This document shows, one piece after another, positions 16,854 to 24,988 of a stretch of DNA of 64,000 nucleotides. Made by a program: the position numbers and the translations under genes. The number at the start of each line of letters is the position of its first letter. Position 1 is the first letter of the stretch. The DNA is from Streptomyces rimosus (lineage in GTDB: Bacteria; Actinomycetota; Actinomycetes; Streptomycetales; Streptomycetaceae), in the NCBI RefSeq assembly GCF_008704655.1, contig NZ_CP023688.1:2294001-2358000 (forward strand), given 5' to 3'. Below the pieces are notes generated by a model that made no database searches, was not told where the DNA came from, and saw nothing but the letters and a program-made list of their open reading frames with translations.

Positions 16854-17750
16854 GTGCAGCGGATCGTTTTCACGCCGGAAAGCCTTGCGAAGTTACGGCT
16901 GGCGCCCCGCCCCGAGCAGTTCCGGGAGACCCTGTTCGCCCTGGGCATGCTGAGCACCGGCAGCGGCGGCGCACCGTTCAACGCCTGGCGAAGACGGGTG
17001 GGGGCATGGGCCGGCGCGGGCGGCATCGTCGGACTGGCCCGTACGGTACGCACCTTCCCCGACCTTTACCGCGTCGCCGAAAAAGCCTCCGCCGAGGACA
17101 CCTCCGCCCGGACCGCCACCGCGACGGTACCCGCCGCGTTCAAACCGCGGCTGCTGAAGGACCTGGAGGCTTTTCACCGGGTCGCGGTGGCGCCCTACTG
17201 GTCCCGGATAGCCAGTCATCTGGAGGCGGACCGCAATGTCCGCGGCCAGATCACGCTGAGCGGCGGCATCGACCAATTGCTCGGCACCCTGCACCCGGCC
17301 ATCCGCTGGGACCCGCCGGTCCTCGAAGTGCCCGGCGAGGGCGAGGACATCAAATTGGAGGATTCCGGACTGCTTCTCGCGCCGGCCTTCTTCCTCTTCT
17401 CCCGCGCACCCGTGCTCATCGAGCAGCGCGCCGGTCTGCCGCCCCTGCTGTCGTATCCGGTTCCGGTCAAGCAGGACTGGAGTGACGAGCCGCAGGGCGC
17501 GGGCGCCGGCAGCGATCAGGCGCTGCGCGCGCTCGTCGGCCGGACCCGGGCGGCGGTGCTCCAGACGCTGACCCTGACCTGCACCACGACGCAGGTCGGC
17601 GAGCGGGTGGGGATCTCCACCGCCGCCGCCAGCCAGCACACCGCCGTGCTGCGCGCCGCCGGGCTGATCAGCACCCTGCGCACCCTCAACAAGGTGCAGC
17701 ACACCCTCACCCCCCTCGGCGGGGCGCTGCTGCGGGGCGAAATGACCTGA
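16854..17750 (+). CDS. ArsR-like winged-helix transcriptional regulator, TTA-containing
   Basis: A 298-residue protein. GTG 16854 is preferred because GGGGG (16843-16847) is then six bases upstream; ATG 16848 is too close. The N-terminal ~210 residues are an uncharacterised ligand-type domain (RETLFALGMLSTGS, FHRVAVAPYWSRIASHLEADR, LLGTLHPAIRW). The last ~80 are a winged helix (LVGRTRAAVLQTL, TTQVGERVGISTAAASQHTAVLRAAGLI), as in the large ArsR-type regulators of Streptomyces. Codon 14 is TTA (16893-16895), so translation should depend on the bldA tRNA. A truncated paralogue lies 1 kb downstream, on the other side of an ABC ATPase gene. Confidence 0.82.
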   Translation: MQRIVFTPESLAKLRLAPRPEQFRETLFALGMLSTGSGGAPFNAWRRRVGAWAGAGGIVGLARTVRTFPDLYRVAEKASAEDTSARTATATVPAAFKPRLLKDLEAFHRVAVAPYWSRIASHLEADRNVRGQITLSGGIDQLLGTLHPAIRWDPPVLEVPGEGEDIKLEDSGLLLAPAFFLFSRAPVLIEQRAGLPPLLSYPVPVKQDWSDEPQGAGAGSDQALRALVGRTRAAVLQTLTLTCTTTQVGERVGISTAAASQHTAVLRAAGLISTLRTLNKVQHTLTPLGGALLRGEMT

Positions 17751-17768
17751 TCCGCGGCTGGCGGAAAA

Positions 17769-17795
17769 GGGCCCGGAGGCTAGCATTCCGGGCCC
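17769..17795 (+). terminator. Terminator after the ArsR-like gene
   Basis: GGGCCCGGA (17769-17777) and TCCGGGCCC (17787-17795) form a perfect 9-bp stem with a 9-nt loop, 18 bp after the stop codon. Confidence 0.7.
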
Positions 17796-17941
17796 ATATC
17801 GGGGGTGAAGGTTACTGCACCCTCCCCCTGCTGCCAGCATCATGGTGCTTACCGACCGCCGCATTGTAGTTTTGGTCCGTGGGCCTGGCAGGGCCCCACG
17901 CCGACGAAGGCCGGGGGCCGGATTGTGCGGGTGAATCAGTG

Positions 17942-18661
17942 ATGGGGGGATTCGAGGGTTCGCCACCTCCTTTTGAATCTCAGGAATACGCGGTCACGCT
18001 CGACAACGTCTCGAAGAGATACCCGGAAGCGGAACCGGGCCGCCGCGCTTTGGACGATCTTTCGCTGGGCGTGCGGAAGGGGCGGTTCTGCGCCGTGATG
18101 GGGCCCCCGAAGTCCGGGAAGACCACCCTGTTGCACTGCATGGCCGGCCTTGTGCGCCCGTCCTCCGGAACGGTCCGGTGGGGCCACGCCGAAGCGGATT
18201 CGATCGGTGTCGTGCGCACCGACGACCTTCCGCACCCCGGCGCCAGTGTCCGCGACTTCGTCTCCGCGCGGCCGGAGGGCCCGGAGCGCAGCGACCGCGA
18301 GGTGCGCAACGCCTGCCGGCTCGCCCGGCTGTGGCCGCGGCGCCGTGACGTACGGGAACTGACCCCGGTCCAGCTGAAGAAGGCCACCCTGGCCCGCGCG
18401 CTCGCCGACTCCCCTCGTTTGCTGCTGGTGGACGAACCGCCCTGTACGGCCGGTGAGGAGCATTCGCGGGTGCTCGGGGACATCGTGCGCCGGGCCGTAC
18501 GGACCCTGGAGGTCACGGCGGTGATGGCGACGGACGATCCGCTCGCCGCCTCCCGCGCGGACAGTGTCGTCTTCCTGCGGGACGGCCGCCTGGTGGACGC
18601 GGTGGCGAAGGCGTCGGTCGAGGAGATCACCGACTGTCTGCAGTTCCTCGGCGAGCGCTGA
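17942..18661 (+). CDS. Orphan ABC transporter ATP-binding protein with degenerate signature motif
   Basis: A 239-residue ATPase from ATG 17942 (GTG 17939 is equally possible). It has Walker A GPPKSGKTT and Walker B LLLVDEPP. The C-loop expected as LSGGQ reads LTPVQLKKATLARAL, and the protein is slightly shorter than usual between the two. No permease gene accompanies it. ATP binding is likely; full transport activity is doubtful because the signature glycines are missing. It sits between two ArsR-like paralogues, suggesting a small regulatory or resistance unit. Confidence 0.7.
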   Translation: MGGFEGSPPPFESQEYAVTLDNVSKRYPEAEPGRRALDDLSLGVRKGRFCAVMGPPKSGKTTLLHCMAGLVRPSSGTVRWGHAEADSIGVVRTDDLPHPGASVRDFVSARPEGPERSDREVRNACRLARLWPRRRDVRELTPVQLKKATLARALADSPRLLLVDEPPCTAGEEHSRVLGDIVRRAVRTLEVTAVMATDDPLAASRADSVVFLRDGRLVDAVAKASVEEITDCLQFLGER

Positions 18662-18687
18662 GGCGCGGACGGCGGAGTCCCTGCCCC

Positions 18688-18710
18688 GCCGCGGGCACGG
18701 CGCCCGCGGC
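18688..18710. terminator. Bidirectional terminator between convergent genes
   Basis: GCCGCGGGC (18688-18696) pairs with GCCCGCGGC (18702-18710) around a 5-nt loop, between the ABC ATPase (ends 18661) and the leftward regulator-like gene (ends 18743). Confidence 0.65.
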
Positions 18711-18742
18711 AGCACGTACGGGAACGGGGCGTACGGAAGCGG

Positions 18743-19393
18743 TCAGCCGCCGAGCGCGCCCGCCAGAGCCGAATGCGCCGGTGCCGGCTCGCGGTCGGAG
18801 CGGATCGGGTAGAAGAGCATCGGGCCGGGGCGCAGCGGGGTCTGCCGGATGAGCACGGTGATCCCGGGCGAGAGGAAGAAGGACGGGGCGATCGTCAGGC
18901 CCACCCGGTCCAGGCTCAGATTGCCGCCCTGGCCCGGTACTTCGAGGCCGGCGGCGGACCAGTGGACCTTCGGGTGGAGGCTGCCCAGCAGCCCGTCGGC
19001 GCCGTGCTCGCGCAGCACGGTCAGCCGGGCCGCGCGGTCGCGCTCCAGGCTCCGGGCGATCTGGTCCCAGTAGGGCGCCACACAGGCGTGGTAGAAGTGC
19101 CGCAGCGCCTCGGTCACGCGGTTCGGGCGGGCGCCGGCCGGTGCCGCCCCGCCCCAGTGGTCGCGCTGCACCATGCGGTCGATGTCGGGGAACGGGCGGA
19201 TGACCTTGGCCAGTTCGGTCAGACGCCTGGCCGGCGGCCGGTGGCCGACCGCCCGGCGCCAGCGCTCGACGTCCGGTCCCCCGCCGCCGGAGGCCAGCAG
19301 CTCCAGGGCGAAGAGGGTTTCCCGGATGCGGTCGGCCTCGGGCAGGATGCGGGTTCTGCGGAGGCTGTCGGTGGTGAAATGAAGGTGCGGCAC
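18743..19393 (-). CDS. Truncated ArsR-like regulator paralogue lacking the winged helix
   Basis: A 216-residue protein from GTG 19393 with GGGGGA upstream. It matches the N-terminal domain of the 16854-17750 regulator along its length: RETLFALELLASGG, FYHACVAPYWDQIARSLERDR, LLGSLHPKVHW, SFFLSPGITVLIRQTPLRPGPMLFYP. It stops exactly where the paralogue enters its winged helix (HSALAGALGG then stop). The 80 bp beyond contain only a terminator, so the DNA-binding half is absent rather than frameshifted nearby. It may act as a ligand-binding antagonist of the full-length protein or be a decaying copy. Confidence 0.65.
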   Translation of the reverse strand: MPHLHFTTDSLRRTRILPEADRIRETLFALELLASGGGGPDVERWRRAVGHRPPARRLTELAKVIRPFPDIDRMVQRDHWGGAAPAGARPNRVTEALRHFYHACVAPYWDQIARSLERDRAARLTVLREHGADGLLGSLHPKVHWSAAGLEVPGQGGNLSLDRVGLTIAPSFFLSPGITVLIRQTPLRPGPMLFYPIRSDREPAPAHSALAGALGG

Positions 19394-19719
19394 GGGTCCC
19401 CCATGAACTCAGTCAGCGTCGGCGCCGCGGTCCCGCGGGGGGAGGGTGAGGGGTGTCCGGGGACCGGGTCCGATGCTGTGCTGCCGGTGCGTCGAAATCC
19501 TGAAGTGTTCAACTTCAACAGGGACGACGGTACGCGGCGGCCCGGTGGGCAGCAGTAGAGCTCATGCCCGTTCGCTGGTGCAGTTCTCTGCACCATCCGG
19601 AACCGTTCCCGGGCGTGCCGCAGGGCCCGGCGGCGCCACTCCCGTCTCACGGTACGGGGGTGGGCCGGCCGGCCCCGGATCGCGTGGCAGTGCGCGGGTG
19701 GCACCTGGTGGGGCCGCCC
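19394..19719. other. Gene-free stretch with a perfect palindrome
   Basis: 326 bp holding no credible gene. A palindrome (19576-19595) that recurs in inverted orientation at 20526 is the one clear structure. Confidence 0.4.
19576..19595. promoter_or_regulatory. Palindrome TGGTGCAG-TTCT-CTGCACCA, copy 1
   Basis: Eight-base arms with a 4-nt centre. The 18-bp core GGTGCAGTTCTCTGCACC is the exact reverse complement of a second copy at 20526-20543. The pair frames the membrane-peptide and lipoprotein genes. Probably a regulator-binding site; the regulator is unknown. Confidence 0.4.
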
Positions 19720-19830
19720 TCAGATGGTGATGATGACGTTGATGACCACGGCCACGGCGACGATGGCGGCCACCACCCAGGGCCACATGGGGCGCTCCTG
19801 GGACGGCTTCCAACCGGTGGACTCCGGCAT
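19720..19830 (-). CDS. 36-residue single-pass membrane peptide
   Basis: ATG 19830 to TGA at 19720-19722, with AGGAG six bases upstream. The product opens with a polar segment (MPESTGWKPSQERPMW) and continues as one strongly hydrophobic helix (VVAAIVAVAVVINVIITI) reaching the C-terminus. A good ribosome-binding site and clean topology argue that it is real. It lies downstream of a lipoprotein gene, beyond a hairpin. Function unknown; similar mini-membrane proteins are often missed in annotations. Confidence 0.6.
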   Translation of the reverse strand: MPESTGWKPSQERPMWPWVVAAIVAVAVVINVIITI

Positions 19831-19868
19831 GACTGCTCCTGACGCTGGTTCGTACGGTGATGAGGGGT

Positions 19869-19908
19869 CCGGGCCCCTCGGGCGACGGGGGACACCCAAG
19901 GGGCCCGG
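19869..19908 (-). terminator. Terminator of the lipoprotein gene
   Basis: CCGGGCCCCT (19869-19878) and AGGGGCCCGG (19899-19908) form a 10-bp stem, extended by GGG/CCC inside. It lies about 75 bp past the lipoprotein stop, before the membrane peptide gene. Confidence 0.6.
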
Positions 19909-19983
19909 CGGTGAGGCTCTGGTGGCACAGGCACCCGGGGTGCCGCCGCCGAGCCCGGTTCAGGGGGGCTGCTTTTCGGGGGA

Positions 19984-20418
19984 CTACTTGTAGTCGTCGC
20001 GGTTCAGACAGGTTTTCCGGAGGTCTTCGAGCAGTGCGTTCTGATCGGCGATGTATCCGATCACGGTCCGGCTCGAACCCTTCCCCTTGACTTCCGCGCC
20101 GCGCATTTTCCGGGCGGTTTCCTTGATGGCCGTACGGAGCTTCTCGTCCGACGCCTGGCCGGCCATGGAGTCCAGTTCGTCGGCGCGTTCCCGGATTTCC
20201 TTCTTCGTCTTCTCCACGTCGTCCGGGAACGGATTGGTGAAGGTCTTGCCCACGATCCGCGCGCACAACTCCACGCGGTTGGCGGTCTTCGTGCTGACAT
20301 CCTGGCAGCCGCCGGCGCCCACGGTCAGTGCCGCCGCGGCGAGGACCGCGGCCGCCACGGCGCCCGTCCGGGTACGGCGTCGGCCGCCGCCCCCGGCGCT
20401 CGGTTCCTTCGGTATCAC
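19984..20418 (-). CDS. Putative lipoprotein
   Basis: A 144-residue protein from GTG 20418 with GGGAGG seven bases upstream. The N-terminus is Arg-rich (GGRRRTRTG), then comes a hydrophobic stretch ending LTVGAGGC. The Cys after AGG fits a relaxed lipobox, so membrane anchoring outside the cell is predicted. The mature part is helical and charged (DDVEKTKKEIRERADELDSMAGQ, IADQNALLEDLRKTCL), with further Cys residues that may pair. Function unknown. Confidence 0.65.
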   Translation of the reverse strand: MIPKEPSAGGGGRRRTRTGAVAAAVLAAAALTVGAGGCQDVSTKTANRVELCARIVGKTFTNPFPDDVEKTKKEIRERADELDSMAGQASDEKLRTAIKETARKMRGAEVKGKGSSRTVIGYIADQNALLEDLRKTCLNRDDYK

Positions 20419-20525
20419 CTGCCGGCCTCCCTGTCGTGGTCCAGCGCGGTTGGCGGACCTTTCTGCGATGTCTCCATGCTGCGCCGCCGGGCGCCGCCGC
20501 GCAGTGGGACAGGCTCCCCAATCGA

Positions 20526-20543
20526 GGTGCAGAGAACTGCACC
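20526..20543. promoter_or_regulatory. Palindrome GGTGCAG-AGAA-CTGCACC, copy 2
   Basis: Exact reverse complement of the core at 19577-19594. It lies 108 bp upstream of the lipoprotein start, a position compatible with an operator or activator site. Confidence 0.4.
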
Positions 20544-20665
20544 AGGGCGGCCGTGCGTACCGCCGGTCCGGGGGCGGGCGCCGGGCCCGAAGTGCGCACG
20601 GCCAGGCGTATTTCGCGTCGGCTTAAAGACATGGTGATCCCGGGTTCCAGGCCGCAGGCTGGGGG

Positions 20666-20687
20666 CCGGCCGCGAATACGCGGCCGG
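20666..20687 (+). promoter_or_regulatory. Hairpin directly upstream of the leuC ribosome-binding site
   Basis: CCGGCCGCG (20666-20674), loop AATA, CGCGGCCGG (20679-20687): a perfect 9-bp stem ending about 10 bases before the GGAGGAGAGG Shine-Dalgarno of the leuC-like gene. It could be an upstream terminator or a leader structure that tunes the operon. Confidence 0.4.
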
Positions 20688-20710
20688 TGAGGTGACGGAG
20701 GAGAGGTCCC

Positions 20711-22111
20711 ATGGGTTCACCGATGACTCTGGCGGCGAAATTGTGGGAAAGCCACGTCGTCAGCTCGCCGCCCGGTGGACCGGACCTCCTGTACATCGAT
20801 CTGCACCTGACCCACGAGGCGACCTCGCCGCAGGCGTTCGACGGTCTGCGGCTGGCCGGGCGGTCCGTACGGCGGCCGGAGCTGACGCTGGCCCTGGAGG
20901 ACCACAACGTGCCGACCAGCCCGCTGGCCGTCGCCGACCCGGTCAGCCGTACGCAGCTGGAGACGCTGCGCCGCAACTGTGAGACGCACGGCATCGAGCT
21001 GTACTCCCTCGGGCACCGCCGGCAGGGCATCGTCCACGTCGTCGGGCCCGAACTCGGTCTGGTGCACCCCGGTATGACCGTGGTGTGCGGTGACAGCCAC
21101 ACCTCGACGCACGGCGCCTTCGGTGCGCTGGCCTTCGGCATCGGCACCAGCGACGTCGAGCATGTGCTCGCCACGCAGTGCCTGGAGCTGCCGCGCCCGA
21201 AGACGATGGCGGTGGACTTCGACGGTGAGCTGCCCCGTGGGGTGGGCGCCAAGGACCTGGTGCTGGCCCTGATCGCGGAGATCGGGCCGAACGGCGCGCA
21301 GGGGCACATGGTCGAGTACCGCGGCGCGGCCGTACGGGGCCTGTCCATGGAGTCCCGGATGACGCTGTGCAACATGAGCATCGAGGCGGGCGCGCGGGCC
21401 GGTCTGGTCGCGCCGGACGCGACGACGCTCGCGTACCTCAGGGGCCGGCCGTACGCGCCGGGTGCCGCCCACTGGGACGCGGCCGCCGCGCACTGGTCGA
21501 CGCTGCACAGTGACCCCGGCGCGCGCTTCGACCGCTCCGTACGGATCGATGTCTCCGCGCTCACCCCGTGGGTGACGTGGGGCACCAACCCGGCGCAGGC
21601 GGCGCCCCTGGCCTCCGAGGTGCCCGCCCCGGACGCCTTCGCCGATCCGCTGGAGCGCGCCTCGGCCCAACGCGCCCTGCGCTACATGGACCTGGCCCCG
21701 GGCACTCCGCTCCGCGACATCCCCATCGACGTCGTCTTCCTCGGCTCGTGCACCAACGGGCGGCTGGAGGACCTGCGGGCCGCGGCCTCCGTGCTCAAGG
21801 GCCGCAGCGTCGCCGACAGCACCCGTCTGCTCGTCGTCCCGGGCTCCATGGAGGTCCGCGCGGAGGCCGAGGCGGAGGGGCTGCACGAGGTCTTCCTGGC
21901 GTCCGGCGCCGAGTGGCGCTCCCCCGGCTGCTCGATGTGCCTGGGCATGAACACCGACCGGCTCGTCGGCACGGTGCGCAGCGCGTCCACGTCCAACCGC
22001 AACTACGAGGGCCGGCAGGGCGCCACCGCGCGCACCCATCTGGTCTCGCCGGAGGTGGCCGCCGCCACGGCGGTCACCGGCCGGCTCGCCGCCCCCGCCG
22101 ACCTGGCATGA
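20711..22111 (+). CDS. leuC: 3-isopropylmalate dehydratase large subunit homologue
   Basis: A 466-residue aconitase-superfamily protein from ATG 20711 with GGAGGAG upstream. It has the three 4Fe-4S cysteines (FLGSCTNGR and [11 protein letters not shown]), [21 protein letters not shown], and full family length. With LeuD it isomerises 2-alkylmalates by dehydration and rehydration. Here it heads an operon with leuD, an aminotransferase and a hydroxylase, inside a hexapeptide NRPS cluster that also contains a LeuA homologue. It is therefore inferred to extend a branched 2-oxo acid by one carbon per cycle to make a homologated leucine-type building block, rather than (or as well as) serving leucine synthesis. 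Confidence 0.9.
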   Translation: MGSPMTLAAKLWESHVVSSPPGGPDLLYIDLHLTHEATSPQAFDGLRLAGRSVRRPELTLALEDHNVPTSPLAVADPVSRTQLETLRRNCETHGIELYSLGHRRQGIVHVVGPELGLVHPGMTVVCGDSHTSTHGAFGALAFGIGTSDVEHVLATQCLELPRPKTMAVDFDGELPRGVGAKDLVLALIAEIGPNGAQGHMVEYRGAAVRGLSMESRMTLCNMSIEAGARAGLVAPDATTLAYLRGRPYAPGAAHWDAAAAHWSTLHSDPGARFDRSVRIDVSALTPWVTWGTNPAQAAPLASEVPAPDAFADPLERASAQRALRYMDLAPGTPLRDIPIDVVFLGSCTNGRLEDLRAAASVLKGRSVADSTRLLVVPGSMEVRAEAEAEGLHEVFLASGAEWRSPGCSMCLGMNTDRLVGTVRSASTSNRNYEGRQGATARTHLVSPEVAAATAVTGRLAAPADLA

Positions 22112-22125
22112 GAGGTACCGAGCCC

Positions 22126-22752
22126 GTGGAACCCTTCACCGAGCACACCGGCACGGCGGTGGCCGTGCGCCGCGACGACATCGACACCGACCAGATCCTG
22201 CCCGCGGAGTTCTGCAAGCGGGTGGTCAAGTCCGGTTACGCGGACGCGCTGTTCAAGCGCTGGCGGGAGCGGGGCGACTGCGTCATCGACCGGCCCGAAC
22301 ACCGTGGCGCGACGATCCTGCTGGCCGGCAAGGACTTCGGCATCGGCAGCTCCCGCGAGCACGCCGTCTGGGCCCTGCGCGACGGCGGCTTCCTGGCCGT
22401 GGTGGCCACCGGCTTCGGCGACATCTTCCGGCGCAACGCGCTGAACAACGGGCTGATCCCGGTCGATCTGCCGGCGCCGGTGGTCGAGGAGCTGATGGAC
22501 CGGGTGGAGGACGATCCCGGCTTCCGGATCACCGTGGACCTGCGGGCCTGCCGGCTGCGCTGGGCGGATGGCAGAGCGGACTTCGTGGTCGACGACCGGG
22601 CGCGCCGGATGCTGCTGGAGGGCAAGGACGCCATCGAGCAGACCCTGCTGCGGCAGGACGCCATCGCCGCGTACGAGGCGCGCCGCGCGCCCTGGATGCC
22701 GGCCGTGCCGCGGGGCGCGTTCGACGCCGCGTCCGCGACGGTGGCCCCGTGA
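22126..22752 (+). CDS. leuD: 3-isopropylmalate dehydratase small subunit homologue
   Basis: A 208-residue swivel-domain subunit. GTG 22126 is preferred: AGAGG lies nine bases upstream and the product then begins MEPFTEHTGTAVAVRRDDIDTDQILPAEF, like canonical LeuD. ATG 22108, overlapping the leuC stop, is the alternative. GKDFGIGSSREHAVWAL, the conserved active-site loop, is intact. It pairs with the adjacent LeuC. Confidence 0.9.
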   Translation: MEPFTEHTGTAVAVRRDDIDTDQILPAEFCKRVVKSGYADALFKRWRERGDCVIDRPEHRGATILLAGKDFGIGSSREHAVWALRDGGFLAVVATGFGDIFRRNALNNGLIPVDLPAPVVEELMDRVEDDPGFRITVDLRACRLRWADGRADFVVDDRARRMLLEGKDAIEQTLLRQDAIAAYEARRAPWMPAVPRGAFDAASATVAP

Positions 22753-23963
22753 TGGCCGCCGCCGTCCAGGGCGCGCGCGAGGTGCTCGGGGCCGCGCGGG
22801 TGCGGCAGTTGCCCGGCGGCGGCCTGGCCGGGCTGCTGCGCGACGGCGTACCGCCCGGCACGGTGAACCTCGCGGTGGGCACGCCCGCCTTCCCCGACAC
22901 GCCCCCGGAGCTGGTGGACGCGGCCTGTGCGGCGCTGCGCGCGGGCGTGCACCAGTACCAGGACCCGGCCGGTGTCCCGGCCCTGCGCGAGCGGATCGCC
23001 GCCGGGCTGCCGGCGGCCCCCGACCCGGACACCGAGATCACCGTGACGGTGGGCGGCAGCGAGGGCCTGTGCGTGGCCCTGCTGGCGGCCGTCGATCCCG
23101 GTGACGAGGTGATCGTGCTGGAGCCGTGCTACGAGAACTTCCTCAGCGCGGTGGCGCTGGCGGGCGGCCGGGTGCGCCCCGTACCGCTGCGGGCACCGGA
23201 CTGGAGCCTGGACCCGGCGGAGCTGGCCGCCGCGATGGGCCCGCGGACCCGGGCGATCATCCTCAACAGCCCCAGCAACCCCACCGGGCAGTTGCTCGGC
23301 CACCAGGACCTCGCGGTGATCGCCGAGTTGTGCGAACGGTGGGACGTCACGGTCGTCTCCGACGAGGTGTACGCCGACTACGTCTACGACGGGCGGCAGC
23401 ACTGCTCGGCGGCCGAGGTGCCGGGTCTGGCCGAGCGCTCCATCGTCGTGGGCAGCTTCTCCAAGAGCCATGCGATCAGCGGCTGGCGGCTGGGCTTCCT
23501 GCGGGCCCCGGCGCGGTGGACGGAGCTGCTGCGCCAGATCCACGTCGCCACGACGGCCGGCGCCCCCGCCGCCTTCCAGCACGCCGCGGCCGCCGTCGAC
23601 CTGCACGGCCCCGGCCGGCAGCAGCGGTCGGCGGCCATGGCCGCACGGCGCGACAGCGCGGTGGCGCTGCTGCGCGACGCCGGTTTCCACTGCGCCGCAC
23701 CCGCCGGCGGCTGTTACGTCCTGGCGGGCATCGACGGCCTGACCGACGAGCCGAGCCCGGCCTTCGTCCGCACCCTGCTCCAGGAGGCCGGGGTGCTGCT
23801 GGCCCCCGCCACCTCGTTCTTCGCCGACCCGCGGCGCGGTGAGCGGCAGGTACGGGTGGCGTTCAACCGGCCGGCCGAGACCCTCGACACCGCCCGGCGG
23901 CGCCTGCTCGCCCGTACGCGCGCCGGCCTCCCGCACCGCATTCAGGAAGGTGAACGAACGTGA
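22752..23963 (+). CDS. PLP-dependent class I/II aminotransferase
   Basis: A 403-residue fold-type I enzyme. ATG 22752 overlaps the leuD stop (TGATG); GTG 22749 is possible. Motifs: TVGGSEGLCVALLA (cofactor phosphate region), ILNSPSNPTGQLL, VVSDEVYADYVYDG, Schiff-base Lys in SFSKSHAISGWRLGF, and RVAFNRPAE for the carboxylate Arg. Its position directly after leuCD suggests that it transaminates the chain-extended 2-oxo acid to the amino acid loaded by the NRPS. A role with the hydroxylase substrate is less likely. Confidence 0.82.
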   Translation: MAAAVQGAREVLGAARVRQLPGGGLAGLLRDGVPPGTVNLAVGTPAFPDTPPELVDAACAALRAGVHQYQDPAGVPALRERIAAGLPAAPDPDTEITVTVGGSEGLCVALLAAVDPGDEVIVLEPCYENFLSAVALAGGRVRPVPLRAPDWSLDPAELAAAMGPRTRAIILNSPSNPTGQLLGHQDLAVIAELCERWDVTVVSDEVYADYVYDGRQHCSAAEVPGLAERSIVVGSFSKSHAISGWRLGFLRAPARWTELLRQIHVATTAGAPAAFQHAAAAVDLHGPGRQQRSAAMAARRDSAVALLRDAGFHCAAPAGGCYVLAGIDGLTDEPSPAFVRTLLQEAGVLLAPATSFFADPRRGERQVRVAFNRPAETLDTARRRLLARTRAGLPHRIQEGERT

Positions 23964-24988
23964 CAAGCACGATGGATCTGGTGACCGGGCCCCGGCACGG
24001 CGGCCTGGTGCTCGGTATCGAGGCCGGCTCCCCGGGGGCCGCGCTGACCGAGGTGGGGGCGCGGCACGGCGAGCGCATCCGCGAGGGTGTGATCGAGCAC
24101 GGCGCCGCCCTGCTCAGCGGGTTCTCCTGGGCCGACTGGCCGGAGCTGGACGCCTTCGTCAACAGCGTCGTCGGCAGACCGCTGGACTACACCGAGCGCT
24201 CGTCACCGCGTACGGAGCTGCACCCCGGGGTGTTCACCGCCACCGACCACCCGCCGACCGAGGAGATCTTCCTCCACACCGAGCAGTCCTACAACCTCAA
24301 CGTCCCGCGCCATCTGTTCTTCTTCTGCCGCCGGGGGGCGCCCGAGGGCGGGGCCAACACGCTCGCCGACTGCCGGGCCCTGTACGACGCGCTGCCGCGC
24401 ACCATCGCCGACCGCTTCGACGAGGAGGGCTACCTGCTGGTGCGCAACTTCCTCCCGGGGCTCGGCCTGTCCTGGCAGGACGCGTTCGGTACGAAGGACC
24501 GTGCGGAGGTGCAGGCGTACTGCGACGCCAACGCCATCGAGGCCGAGTGGGTCGACGAGGACCATCTGCGCACCCGGCAGCGGCGCTGGGCGGTGGCCAC
24601 GCACCCGGTGACCGGCCGGCGCTCGTGGTTCAACCACATGACGTTCTTCCACGCGCGCACGCTGCGCCCCGAGGTGGGCGAGTTCCTGCTGGAGGAGTAC
24701 GGCCCCTGGGGCATGCCGACCAACACCTTCCACGCGGACGGTTCGCAGATCCCCGACGAGGTGGTGGCCGGTCTCCAGCAGGCGTACCGGGACCACGCGA
24801 TCGAGGTGACCGCCCGTACCGGCGAGGTGCTGATCGTGGACAACCTCGCGGTGGCGCACGGCAGGCTGCCGTTCGTACCGCCCCGTGAGCTGTTCGTGAG
24901 CATGTCGGACGCGCTGCCGTGGTCGGCGCTGCGTCCGGTGGAGCGGACCTCCGCCCCCGCGGGCGGGGTCGCGGCGCCGGCCGGATGA
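23960..24988 (+). CDS. TauD/SyrP-like Fe(II)/2-oxoglutarate hydroxylase with HxE metal site
   Basis: A 342-residue protein. GTG 23960 overlaps the previous stop and is preceded by AGGAAGG. The metal-binding facial triad is HTE in IFLHTEQSYN (Glu in place of Asp) and the distal His in DNLAVAHGRLPF. Other family marks are GAPEGGANTLADCRALYDAL and WFNHMTFFH. HxE is the form seen in SyrP-type beta-hydroxylases, which act on amino acids tethered to NRPS carrier proteins. In this cluster the best-fitting substrate is the residue of module 5, whose specificity code looks Glu/Gln-like, giving a 3-hydroxyglutamate-type unit. That substrate is inferred. Confidence 0.82.
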   Translation: MTSTMDLVTGPRHGGLVLGIEAGSPGAALTEVGARHGERIREGVIEHGAALLSGFSWADWPELDAFVNSVVGRPLDYTERSSPRTELHPGVFTATDHPPTEEIFLHTEQSYNLNVPRHLFFFCRRGAPEGGANTLADCRALYDALPRTIADRFDEEGYLLVRNFLPGLGLSWQDAFGTKDRAEVQAYCDANAIEAEWVDEDHLRTRQRRWAVATHPVTGRRSWFNHMTFFHARTLRPEVGEFLLEEYGPWGMPTNTFHADGSQIPDEVVAGLQQAYRDHAIEVTARTGEVLIVDNLAVAHGRLPFVPPRELFVSMSDALPWSALRPVERTSAPAGGVAAPAG

